Assembly: GCA_008802785.1 (NCBI GenBank)
Contig: VUYT01000004.1
Span: 434,001 to 498,000 of the forward strand
Source of the DNA: Symmetrospora coprosmae
Lineage: Eukaryota; Basidiomycota; Cystobasidiomycetes; Symmetrosporaceae
Direction: 5' to 3'
Length of the DNA: 64,000 nt
The notes below the pieces were generated by a model. It saw nothing but the letters and a program-made list of their open reading frames with translations, did no database searches and was not told the DNA's origin. Position numbers and translations under genes: made by a program. Positions 31,140 to 41,137 of this stretch are shown in pieces (position 1 is the stretch's first letter; every line of letters starts with the position of its first letter).

Positions 31140-33516
31140 TCAGGCGAGTGCTCCAACCAGCCTGTCTAGCGCATCTTGGAGGATGACTATTCGTATGGAT
31201 TCGTCAGGGTGGTCATCTCCCGACATGGCCTCGCTCCAGCGCCGGACGTCCGCCTGCATCGGCTCAATGAAGCTCTGTTGGACCTTCTCCAGATGGCTAG
31301 CTTGCCAAAGATCGCTCTGTTGCCTCGGCTAGGGTCAGCTTGTCGTCCTCCTGTTAAGGTGCAGTCGCTGAGAAGCGACACCTACTTTCCTCGCGAGGCG
31401 GTCTCGCTGATATACGAGGTACAATAGGTTTAGGATAGAGACCAGATAAGTCTGCGTCTTGTCCTGCATGAACAGCTCGACTGTAGATGGCGAGGTGTAT
31501 TCCAGTATGAGTCCACCGTATCTTGCCGTGAATGCTGCAATCCTGTTTGTCGCCTAGCGGATCGCCCCTGCCATCAGATGTGCTCATTGTGTGTCACATC
31601 ACTCTGTGCCTCACTTCTAGCGATCCGTCAAGCAGCATCGACCGCAAGATCTGGATCCCGATGGACCTGATGTGCGTCGCTTGACCTGCTCCCAGCAGGT
31701 GTGCGAGCAGCTCATCTTGGACGCCCGGGCTGTCTTGAGGGAACTCTCGCACGGCGTACGCTAGAAGCGCAATGCTCGGCGGTAGGAGGTGCGCAGGCAA
31801 ATCGTCCAGATGCGTACAAATCGCCTGTTAAGAGTGAAAAAAGGCGTCAACCGCATAAGCCGCCCGTGCTAACTGTGTTTAGCTGACCCGAGCTCACATC
31901 AATAGCTCGTCCCGTCGAACCGATCACTTCGTCATTAAGCTGCAAACGTTTCAGAGCCGAACGAAGCAGGTAGAGCGAGCCATCCGCAGCCATGGCAGCC
32001 AGACGCCGCTTATCCCTCGTTCTCGCGCCGGCAAGGATGCCCGGGAAGGCACGTAGCATATCGAGGGCCAAGTCCGCGTCAAGGGGAGATGAAGATGTTT
32101 CTGTGGACCGCAGCTCGTAAGCGAGAAGGACCGCGACGACTTGAGCATGCGCTTCTTGGCATCTATTTGAGGAGGAATGTCGGAAGGCAGTCTTGAGATT
32201 CAGGTCGAGAACATTGACTGTTGCCTAATTGGGGTGGAAGAGGCATCCAAGTCTCATCAGTACCAACCCGGAGCGCTCGAGCTGGGGGCATCCCGATAAG
32301 CTTGCAACATACGAGCAATTGGATGGCATGCGGCGCCGAAGAGGGCTCGCACTTCTCGCTTGACGCCAGCTGTGCGCTCCCGCTCGCGGATGGCAGGATG
32401 GACTGGCCAGCATCCAGAAGAGCTTGACGCATCTCCTTGGTGTCGGAGAGGGCTGGCTGTAAGCTTCCGTCATGAAGTGCCTATGGTTGAGGAGTCTGCT
32501 CACCCCAGATACCTGCGATCTGTCTGCCTCCTTGATGTCGCCATTACTACTGAGGAAGGCTGCCAAGGTCGAGAGTAGCTCGAGAATACTGCTGAGCAAA
32601 AAGTCGGCCTCGGGAGATGCGGTATCGTCGTTGTCAAGCGCTTCGCCAATCAACGTCGCCGCTTCGCGCAGGACTTCCAGGAACGAGCACAGCGGAGGAG
32701 CGAGCCTGCGCGTTTTGATTCCCGGTATGGCTGCAACGCGTTATCGCGATACGTCAGATGTTGATTCCGCTACCAAAGTCAACCCGTACATGGAAAGGCT
32801 CACCGACCCTCGCGGCTAGGAGGATACGACCGAGCTGGGAGCCTGGCTCTTCCTCCCAGTCCTCACCGTCATTGCCAAGAGCCAGTCTCGCGAGTGCTTG
32901 CTCGAGGCCTACCAGGAGTTCCTTTGGATTCGCTCGCTGCGCTGTCAGGAGGACAAGTCGGAGCACGCTTTCGGCGGCTTCAGCTGAGCTTGCCGGGAGG
33001 CGGACCAGAATGGGAAGTAGCGTGATGGAGGTTGCTTGAAGGAGGGTCTCCATGGGTACGATCTCTTTGGGGCTGGCCACATCTGCACGTCCCTGCCGAT
33101 GCGTCGGATGCCGGCATTAACATGAATCAACCAAGCCGGACCGGCCTGCGACGCCAAACAAGCGAGTTTGCTCACGCTTCCAGAGTGCGCTGTTGGGTCG
33201 GGCGCTGCCAGTTGTGAAGACGAGGATGCAGAGCGTACAATATCGTTGACGACGATGTCCTCGATTTGAGCGAGGACTGTGCTTAGACCGTCTTCGGAAC
33301 CTGCATCTTTGATGAGGTCGGTGAGCAGCTCGACAAGTTCATCGGCCACGAAAGGGTCGCCGCTCTGTGCGTGAACGAGCAAGAGAGGATGAGGGTGCGA
33401 TGAGTGTGTTAGTCAGCTGGTCCCCCCGGTGGAGGGCAGGAATGTGTAGGGGAGGTCAGGGCGCGCACGGAGTAGTAACCGTCAGCAAGGGACGCCAGGG
33501 ATGGGACCAAAGACAT
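31140..33516 (-). CDS. Unidentified all-helical (HEAT/ARM-like) protein, 606 residues
   Basis: Nine exons on the minus strand join in phase without internal stops: 33516-33469, 33364-33176, 33092-32804, 32730-32504, 32456-32264, 32217-31898, 31824-31615, 31553-31386 and 31316-31140. The protein is almost entirely alpha-helical with repeated Leu/Ala helices: ADELVELLTDLIKDAGS, METLLQATSITLLPILVRLP, LLSSILELLSTLAAFLSSN, LALDMLRAFPGILAGA, HLLPPSIALLAYAVREF and YLVSILNLLYLVYQRD. It ends with SDLWQASHLEKVQQSF and VILQDALDRLVGALA. This suggests a HEAT or armadillo solenoid such as a transport or scaffold protein. I could not assign a family; importins and Tel2-complex-like proteins were considered without decisive motifs. 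The consistent phases across eight introns make the model itself strong. The first exon is short and the start could lie further upstream. Confidence 0.72.
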
Positions 33517-33685
33517 TGAACGAAACGCGCGAGGCGTTCCCGGGTGCGAGCGTGTATACGGTATAGTTGTGATGTCGGTGGATGTGCGCGACCTCCCGAG
33601 GCGAGGCTGTTTGGTGTCGCGGCCGTGTCGTGGTTCACAGGGATATCGATGCCGACACTTCCCGAACGGCGTCCGAGCTTCCCCG

Positions 33686-33716
<31 letters not shown>

Positions 33717-33906
33717 CTCTGGAGCCCCAGACTCTTCGGGGCCGGGCCCCCCTCTTCCCCTTTGTCAGGGGAGAGGACACAGCGAGCACAGCGAGACTGG
33801 GGCTCTGTCTGTCTGACTGACGTACGCACATCATACTTGTCAACGTCGTACAAGCAGAGTGGGAGAGTATTACATCGGATCTCAGCGGAAGCTCCTCCGT
33901 CGCAGA
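33517..33906. promoter_or_regulatory. Divergent promoter region with GGCT repeat
   Basis: About 390 bases between the HEAT-like gene (-) and the bHLH gene (+). It holds a GGCT tetranucleotide run (33686-33716) and GC-rich flanks. The bHLH frame is open from an ATG at 33859 as well. Confidence 0.5.
33686..33716. repeat. (GGCT)n tetranucleotide repeat, almost 8 units
   Basis: A perfect run of about 31 bases of GGCT lying about 190-220 bases upstream of the bHLH start codon. Confidence 0.9.
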
Positions 33907-36900
33907 ATGGCCGTCCCCAACTCGCCTGCGTTTGTGGTCCAACGTGGGTTCCAGCTGCCAGCGGCACCCACGGCCAACTCCGACACCGCCGCTGTCATGA
34001 GCCAGCTGCTGTCGCCAGAGCAGCAGGCGCAGTTCTATCAGCAGCAGCTCGCCCAGATGTACGCCAACTCGCAGGCGCAGCTGCAGCAGCAGGATCATAG
34101 CTCGTCGTCCATGGTCATCCCGCACTTCAGCTCGTGGCCGTCCCCTGGCTCGAGCGACGACCTGACGGAAGCCTTGCACAGTTTCATCAATCTCGATGGA
34201 CACCCGTCGCCGCAAGCGCAGTCGCTGTCCTCGTCAGTGTCCACTGTCACCAACAATACCGATGCTCTGGCTGCTGCCGCCCGCTCGCAGTCTGCGTCGA
34301 CGACGACGACTCTGCCGGCTGCGAGTTCGCCCGGCAGCAGCGGGGCCCCTGCTGCGACCGCTGCCCCTGGCTCGATGCCAATCGCATCAAAGCCCTGGAC
34401 CAATGCAGCCGATCGTTTTCAGCACCAGCATGCCAATCCGCACTCGCTCGGAAGCACCATCGCTTCCTCCTCGTCGTCTTCCTCGGCGTCAACCTTCGCC
34501 ACCACCCTTCCGTCGCAGAGCTACAACAGCCAGAGTGCGCATGCAGCGGCAGCAGCGGGAGGAGGAGGCTTCAATGGTGCAGGCAACGACAACAGCGTCA
34601 AGTCCATCTTCAACTTTCACGGTTACAACCCAGTGCCGGGCCAGCAGCAGCAGCAGCAGCCACAATCTCCGCCTTTCCTGCTGCCACAACTACCCATGCA
34701 TCAGCAGATCCCGCCGGCCTTCTTGGCTTCGCAGCTGCCTTACAGCCTACAGGCACAGTGGCTCCAGTTCCAGTCGCAGACGCCTTCCCCGATGAATCTG
34801 CCCTTGTCCTCAAATACGCTGAGCCCGCAGACTTCGATCTCGCCTCTCCCGCCTCAATCCCCTCTGTCTGCGTCGAGCTCTCGACCAGAGTCAGGACAGA
34901 GAGTAGATCGGGACGGTGCGCTCGATCGCGCCACCTCGCGAGCTCAGGTCGCGACGAACGCGAACGGGGCCAGCTTGTCGCATCACTCGCATGGTCGATC
35001 GTTCTCGTCTGCCTTTTCGCAAGCGGCATTGCACAGTCCGGGGCAGGCCGTACCCAGCCCCGCACTCTCGAGTGTCTCGAGCGGCGCCATGACACAGCCG
35101 CCACCTGCCGAGATCAGCCCCACTGTCAATCCAGAGGATCTGGCACGGAACACTCAAAGCGTACCAACCGAAGCGTCATCCCACGCTGCAACTGTGGCGA
35201 AGCGCAATACCAGTAGAGGCAGGTCCTCAGTCGTCAAGTCGCCGACAGAGGACACGTCACGCGGAAGGACGCCCAGCACGGGACGCGCACCTGTCCAACG
35301 TCCATCGCGTAGCAAGACGCGGCGTCCGAGCTACTCTCGCACGATCTCGCCGCATGCAAGCAAGGATGGAGGCCACCATGGGCAGATGGCGGCTGAACGA
35401 GGGAGACCGGGCCCAGATTCGGGTCTACGGCACAGCGTCTCGAGCGGGACGGCCGGTGCCAACGGCTCGCAAGATGCCACGGGCGCAGCGAGTCTGGCGA
35501 ACGGAGGCGGAGGAGGACCTCCTACGAGGCAGATGGGCAGCAACAATGACCCACTCTCGCGCAGCGTGTCGAGCTCCTCTGCTATGCCATATATGCCAGG
35601 CTACCCTGGCGCCGCCAGCTCGCCCAGCATTAATATCGGTAGTGCCAAGAGCAGCAGCAGTGCCGGCAGCACGCAGGGTCCGCCTTCGAGCATGCAGCGG
35701 TATGGCGCCTCCATGCCTACATACATGGAGGGTTCCGGGAGCTGGCAGGGAGGCAGTTTCAGCGCTTCTGGTGCGTTGCGCTCACCTCAGCTCGATGGAC
35801 GCAACGATTTCGGCAGTGTCCGCGGAGACGAACCGCGATCGCCATCGTCGTTCTCTACGGTGCCACCGGCTCTCCATCGCAGGCAGTCGGACACGTTCAG
35901 CGTTGGCGTCCACCAGGCTGGCTCTGGTGGCCTAAGCAAAGACGACTCACCCATGAGCAGGAATATTCCGCTGCCGAACCTGGGCGACTTTGGAGATCGA
36001 GTCGCCATCGACAGTCCGAAGACTGATGACAAAGAGGAAGGCTTGATAGCAGCTCCATCAAAGCGGAGCAAAGCAAGCAAAGAGGCGGCTGCCACCCTTG
36101 CGGTCAAGCATGCGAACGGAGGACAGGTAGCCGGCAGGCCGACCATCTCGCCTACTGAGGATCGGGAAATGGGATCGCCCGGAGTCGAGAGTGATAGAGA
36201 CGGCGACGACATGCACGAGGGCGACGACAAGGTCGGCAAAGGGTGAGGCATTTGCGCCGAACGCGATCGTCACGCGCCGGCACTTTCTGACTAACTGCGT
36301 GTGAAACCCCAGTGGGAAGACTGTTGAAGATCGCCGCAAGAAGCGTCGCGAGTCGCACAATGCCGTTGAGCGGCGGCGCAGAGACAACATCAACGACAGG
36401 ATAATGGAGCTTGCCCGCCTCATCCCGGAAGTTCTCCTCGATCCGGCGAGCGCAGCTGCGGCAGCTTCTGCCAGCTTGGGCAGCAAACGCTCCAAGGACC
36501 GGAATGCCGGCTCTGCTGCTTTATCCAACGGTCTGGCTGGGTCGCCTCCGCTTCCTACATCGGTCGCGACCTTCACCCCGGCACAGCTCGCACAGCAGCA
36601 GGCGAGCAACAAGCCCAACAAAGGCATCATCCTCACCAAGTCGGTCGAGTACATTGAGTATCTGCACCAAATTGTGCAGATCAGCTCGCGGAGGAATCGC
36701 GAGCTCGAGGAGCGGGTTCAACACCTTGAACAGGAACAGGCGCGGATGGCTGCGGAGGCAACCTCGGCCGGGTCTGCCCCACAGGCACACGAGATGGGCC
36801 ACAGCCCGTATGCGACATATCACCAGCATCTAAGTGAGCAACAAAGGCACAAGAGCAGCGGCTCGAGCGCGTCTGCGTCAGGGTCTACCTCGACTTCGGG

Positions 36901-37123
36901 CGGGCACCGCAGCTCGGCATCCGCATCGGCGAGTCCGAGCTCGCTACTTGGCGGCCACTGTGGTGGGCAGCCTCTTGCGACGGTGGAAGAGCGCATGCTC
37001 GAGGAAGGCAACGCAAGTGACAAGAACGAGACGAGCTTGACGTATGCGGAACTGCTCGGGTATGCGAATGCCAGCCCTGCCAAGGTCGAGGAGGACGAAC
37101 ACGATCACGAGATGGTCATCTGA
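33907..37123 (+). CDS. Large bHLH transcription factor with extended HLH loop
   Basis: Two exons, 33907-36242 and 36313-37123, 1048 codons. The first about 790 residues are low-complexity (Gln, Ser, Pro and Ala runs; QFYQQQLAQMY; QQQQQQPQSPPF) and include an SR/basic patch (RSKTRRPSYSRTISP), typical of activation regions. The DNA-binding part lies just after the intron: RRKKRRESHNAVERRRRDN gives the basic region with the His-Glu-Arg pattern for E-box (CANNTG) contact. Helix 1 is INDRIMELARLIPE and helix 2 is NKGIILTKSVEYIEYLHQI. They are separated by an unusually long loop of about 60 residues. A leucine-zipper-like segment follows (RELEERVQHLEQEQARM). This arrangement resembles the SREBP/USF/Rtg3 type, but no membrane segment follows, so it is not SREBP. 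The ATG at 33859 would add 16 residues. Confidence 0.88.
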
Positions 37124-37637
37124 ACGAGACGAGAAGGTTGCAATGCTGCTAGAGATACAGAAATAACGGCTTAAGTACCTAATATCGAGTTGTGCGGTGC
37201 GTTGCGGCAAATCACTAATAACCGTTTCGATCCGCAAAGACTGATTCTGCTTGCCTCCATCCGCCAGCCGGGCATGTCTCATGCGACTAATTCGGATATG
37301 GAATGATACCAACTCCTTCTTTAGTGTCTTCGATATTCTGGGCTCCTCTGCTTTCTCGTAATCCTTCTCCGTTGGCTTGCAACGCAGAGATGGCTTCGGG
37401 CTTCGGACTTCCGGTTGCTGCCTTGTCTGTGCACCTGCCCTTCTGACACTCGTCATTCCTGGGGGAGCTCGTTCATTACTGCATAATGCTAAAGCGCCTG
37501 CATTGCATCGTGATATTGAAGGAAGGCAGAAATTGTCGTTACAATCAAGACTAGCCGAAGTCAGTACCTTTGAAGCGCGCAAGCGTGAATGCAGCACGAC
37601 ATTGAGAAAATAACGAAGAGGCGGGACGTCTCGACCG
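37124..37637. other. Convergent 3' intergenic region
   Basis: About 510 bases between the bHLH stop and the GPI-protein stop. AT content is locally higher than in the genes (for example 37140-37215), fitting 3' UTR sequence. No gene seen. Confidence 0.45.
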
Positions 37638-38522
37638 TTAGGCAAGACTGACGTAGAAGATGGCAGCTAGCGTTGACATCCCGGCCAGGAAGGGCGTGGA
37701 GAGTCTGTGGCGGTGGCCAGGAGCAGCGGGCGGTGTATCAGGAGCTACTCGTATGACGGCAGAAGAGCAGTCCAGGGCACTCACCTCTGCTCTGCCGCAC
37801 CAGTCTCGCTGGCCGAAGGCGATCCGTTGGCACCGCTACCGACTCCACTCGACACTGGAGTGGTCGTCGGGGCAGGCGTCACGATTGCCCGCGAGGACGA
37901 GGCGGAGGTCATCGTAGGCTCTGGGACGCTGCTCCACTCTCCCGACCAAGTGCCCTCATCGGAGAACCGGTTGCTGTCGTACGCGCTCGTGTAGGACGAC
38001 CAGCCGTCGCCGACGGCCTCGGTCGCTTCGCTCCAGTAGCTCTCGACGGCGCCCTGGTCGCCCGCAGCAGCGGCAGATGAAGCGGCCATGAGTGCGGAGG
38101 AGGCCTGAGTGTTACCGTAGACTGCGGTCGGGGGGAGGTGAGCGGAACACGGCAGGGACAGGCACGGCAGTCATGGTCAAGTCAGCACGCGCCCTTCCGA
38201 TACCGCGACGCATGCAGGCACCTCCCACTTGCTGCGGCTGCGTATTACGTAGGAAGTGCGAGACCGTCACTCACTGGCGCTGATCACCGCAGACTGCCCA
38301 TCACCCGCAAGCGAGGCGATGAGGCTGGTGATTTCGGGAAAGAAGCCCGGACGATCGCTGTCCTGCGGGCCTGTTGACAGCTCACAACGTCAGCTTGAGC
38401 TCACTCGCTAGGAGCTTGGTGCGGAGCATGCTGCACTACCCACTTCGCGCCTCGATGACTGGCCGTGCACTGACCGCTGCAAACAGGGCCCCACCGAGAC
38501 AGAGGAGGGAAGAGGGGTGCAT
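37638..38522 (-). CDS. Small secreted protein, probably GPI-anchored, 192 residues
   Basis: Four minus-strand exons in phase: 38522-38444, 38370-38275, 38121-37785 and 37704-37638. The N-terminus MHPSSLLCLGGALFAAVSA is a clear signal peptide with cleavage likely after VSA. The mature part begins RPVIEARSPQ and has a short helical region (FFPEITSLIASLAGDGQS, AVISAIYGNTQASSA). A Trp/Tyr-containing acidic stretch follows (SYWSEATEAVGDGW, DEGTWSGEW). A Ser/Thr/Pro-rich stalk (VTPAPTTTPVSSGVGSG) comes next, and a hydrophobic C-terminus (TPFLAGMSTLAAIFYVSLA). Signal peptide, stalk and terminal hydrophobic tail are the GPI-anchor layout. No cysteine-rich domain is seen. The family is unknown; it could be a cell-wall protein or a host-interaction protein. 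Only the third exon is obvious as an open frame, so annotation may have missed it. Confidence 0.68.
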
Positions 38523-39172
38523 GATGGGATACTGTACTTCGGCAGAGGCGACGCGGGAAGAGCAGCCAAGTGGGACAACAAAGAGTGTGCAGTATGAGCG
38601 AGAGGGTTCAAGGAGGAGAGATTGAGACGAGGACGAGAGCGACTAGTGACCAGCACTCGGATCGCTTTCCGTTTGCGATGGATGTTTGGGCGATGGATGG
38701 ATGGACGGTTGCAAGGGAGGCGATTCTTTGAACTGGGCAACAGCCAGCAAGCGCGGGAGCGGCAAGCAGGGCAATGAGACGGGCCCTTCCAGCCTGATTG
38801 ACAGATATAGAGACACTGACGTCTGTTATAGTGTGGTCGTACTGTAGCGACCACTTGCGGTGACATGACTTCGCCTTCTGCGAAGCTAGGCTGCGGGTGG
38901 CATGCCACGGACGCGCCGACGCGTTTACAGGTGGAGTTTTGCAGACAGGGGTGCCTGAGGTGAAGCACGGGTGACGTGTACATTATCGAGCTCTATGCTC
39001 GCAGGAAAAGATGCTGGCACTTCAAGCGGTCGACAGTGGCCAGGACAAGACGTCGCAGGCGGGCCACGAGGGTCCTTGCGTGAGGTCTAAGAGGACCGCG
39101 CAGACGTCAGATGGCTAAGCTGTTGCACGAAGCGATCCTGCAAAGCTTGCTCACCGTGGACTTCGTCGCCCT
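38523..39172. other. Intergenic region
   Basis: About 650 bases upstream of the GPI-protein gene and downstream of mL58. It contains a short GATG-type run near 38690-38710. No other structure recognised. Confidence 0.4.
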
Positions 39173-39874
39173 TCACCACAGCTCCCTCCTGCGTAGCCTG
39201 ACCTCCCTGTCTACCCGCTTCTTGAAGCCCCATGATTGACGTCTCTCCCAGTCCTGCTCGGCATGCGCCTCCTGCACCGACTTGCCCGCTTTCCTGGCTT
39301 CGGGCGAGTCACCAAAGCCGCTGATGGCGACAAAGAAAGGCGACACGTTGTACTTGCGTGCGAGGCGGTTCCTCGTCCACGTCTCTGGGTCGGAGAGGCG
39401 AAGCGCCTGCATCTCTGCCACCTCTTCCGGGGTCATCCGGCGCTTGTCTGGCACCGTGCTGTCTGCAGATGCTAGTGCAGGTACAGGGTGCAGGCGAGGC
39501 GGCAGGTGCTGCACAGAATGTGTCGTCACATTAGGTGGTGACGCTGCAATGGTCGGCGGAAGCGGTGAGGGCGCAGGGCGGATGGTGAAGCCCAGCCCCG
39601 GGCTGGCCGTCACGTTGAATGTCCTCGCACTGGGAGAGTGCCGCCGTGCAAGCGAGTCAAAGTTGCGCCGGTTGGTTTGGAATGTCGTACTCCGGCCGCT
39701 TGTCGAATCCTCCTGCGGCTTCTGCTGCTGCTGTCCTCCTCCTTCTCCCGGTGATGCTGCCGAGCTGGTACTCGCTACGCTGCAGCAGCAGCTCGTTGTA
39801 GACAAATAGCGCGCTGAACTGGCTAACACTGCCTGTCGCATCGAGCGCATTGAGCTGTGTTGGACTTGCTGCAT
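39173..39874 (-). CDS. MRPL20: Mitochondrial ribosomal protein mL58 (MRPL20 family)
   Basis: Large-subunit mitoribosomal protein; single exon, 233 codons. The first 40 residues (SMRQAVLASSARYLSTTS) make a mitochondrial presequence with an RYLST-type cleavage region. After a variable linker the family motif appears: RRMTPEEVAEMQALRLSDP, then WTRNRLARKYNVSPFFVAI. The protein ends in a basic helix (RRQSWGFKKRVDREVRLRRR), as MRPL20 proteins do. Length agrees with fungal homologues (about 200-230). ATGs at 39874 and 39850 are both usable; the longer form was chosen. Confidence 0.85.
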   Translation of the reverse strand: MQQVQHSSMRSMRQAVLASSARYLSTTSCCCSVASTSSAASPGEGGGQQQQKPQEDSTSGRSTTFQTNRRNFDSLARRHSPSARTFNVTASPGLGFTIRPAPSPLPPTIAASPPNVTTHSVQHLPPRLHPVPALASADSTVPDKRRMTPEEVAEMQALRLSDPETWTRNRLARKYNVSPFFVAISGFGDSPEARKAGKSVQEAHAEQDWERRQSWGFKKRVDREVRLRRRELW

Positions 39875-40186
39875 TGCGAAAATACGAATGCGTTTGTGTG
39901 TGCTGGACGAGAAGGAAGGAAGGGAAGCTGGCCCGCTGTCTCGTCTTGAGGCTCGAGTCCCTCCTTCCCACAGAAATCAGACAACCCTCCTTGCATTCCC
40001 TGCTTGCTCTTCGCAACACAATACCGTCTGTGCAACGCTGACAGTCTATCTTTACAACATTTGGCACGTCCCGCCCACGCTTAAAGCGCCAGGCTCTCGC
40101 GCTGGCTCTTGACTGCTCCCTGTAAAATATCGCCACCATGCACATATGCGCTGTATCCCCTGCCCTCGCCCCATACGTATCCCGCT
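39875..40186. other. Spacer between mL58 and the F-box-like gene
   Basis: About 310 bases, promoter of mL58 and terminator of the upstream F-box-like gene. Open frames here on both strands belong to shadow frames. Confidence 0.4.
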
Positions 40187-41137
40187 TCACATCCACACCA
40201 GATCCAAGTCTCTTCCCAGCAACCCTTCTTCCAGAACAGCCTTGAATCCCTGCAGCCTCGTCTCGGCCATGAACCTGCTCTTGCGCATCCTGACCTCCTT
40301 CAACCGCGACCCGAAAGGCTCGCTGCACAGCAGAGAAGCCAGATCCGACAGCTCCCAGTTGTGGATGAGACTGAACGAGAAATGGACAGGCTGGATGGGC
40401 AGCTGCCGCAACAGGAGCTGGCCGGTAGGGGTGTTGATGTCGGCAAGGTGAACGTTCGTCAGGCTGGATGGGAAGGCGGGCGGCGCGGACTTGGCCGACT
40501 GGCTTATCGTAGCAGTTTTTCCGTCGAAGATATCGCCAGCAGATGCGACCGGAAAGGGATCTGCGACGGGCGCGCCCACAAAAGCCGGAGGCGAGCCACC
40601 CAAGCCGGGCGAGAGGAGCTCGAGCTCCTCGAGGGCCGGGAAGATCCGGCCGAGCTCTGCCAGCTGGCAGAAGAGACTCTCCCCCGACATGCGGAGCTTC
40701 CTGACCTTCTTCATAACAGGCCATTCTCCAAACAGAACGAAATGGCCATCGAGGCTGAGCTCGAGCGTGTGGAGGTTCTCGCACGCCGCAATGAGCTCGA
40801 CGACCCTCTCGTTGAGCGTGGTAGTGCGCTGGACAAAGTTCTCTGCCCGCACTTCCAGGTGCGTGAGGTACCGAGCTGGGCCGCAGCTGTGTGCCGTGTC
40901 GCCGAGGAGGTACGACATGAGGTGCTCGATCGAGGCAGCCGAGCGCGGGTTGATGACTATCTTGCTGTGCTTGATGACCGCGACGCTGAAGATGGGCGTT
41001 AGGCTAGGATGAACGAGCCTCAGGTCCAGGTCGTCCACCATCACCGGCCGGCTGTGCCAGCTAATGCACTCCGAGATGGTGTACGCAGCGATCTCCTCGA
41101 GGAGCTCCACAGGCAGACCGAGCAAGCAGACGGGCAT
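40187..41137 (-). CDS. F-box-like/LRR protein, 316 residues
   Basis: Single exon. The N-terminus MPVCLLGLPVELLEEIAAYT is an F-box start (LPxELLxxI). The body contains leucine-rich strands: RYLTHLEVRAENF, NLHTLELSLDG, KKVRKLRMSG, PALEELELLSPG and SLTNVHLADI. It is probably an SCF substrate adaptor. It is not obviously a close relative of the tandem family at 54.9-60.4 kb or of the gene at 4955, so it represents a separate F-box lineage. A non-ATG extension is open upstream but has no support. Substrate unknown. Confidence 0.7.
   Translation of the reverse strand: MPVCLLGLPVELLEEIAAYTISECISWHSRPVMVDDLDLRLVHPSLTPIFSVAVIKHSKIVINPRSAASIEHLMSYLLGDTAHSCGPARYLTHLEVRAENFVQRTTTLNERVVELIAACENLHTLELSLDGHFVLFGEWPVMKKVRKLRMSGESLFCQLAELGRIFPALEELELLSPGLGGSPPAFVGAPVADPFPVASAGDIFDGKTATISQSAKSAPPAFPSSLTNVHLADINTPTGQLLLRQLPIQPVHFSFSLIHNWELSDLASLLCSEPFGSRLKEVRMRKSRFMAETRLQGFKAVLEEGLLGRDLDLVWM

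Noticed and set aside
33409-34215. 268-codon minus-strand frame over the bHLH 5' end
   Set aside because: Only its last 16 coding residues before the donor (33516-33469) are used, as exon 1 of the HEAT-like gene; the rest mirrors bHLH coding sequence.
39657-40784. 375-codon open frame on the minus strand
   Set aside because: It runs across the end of the F-box-like gene and into mL58 in another frame; composition is Arg/Gly-rich and no motif is seen. Shadow frame.
40109-41002. 297-codon open frame on the + strand
   Set aside because: Exactly antisense to the F-box-like gene with its leucine-rich strands; high-GC mirror frame without independent support.
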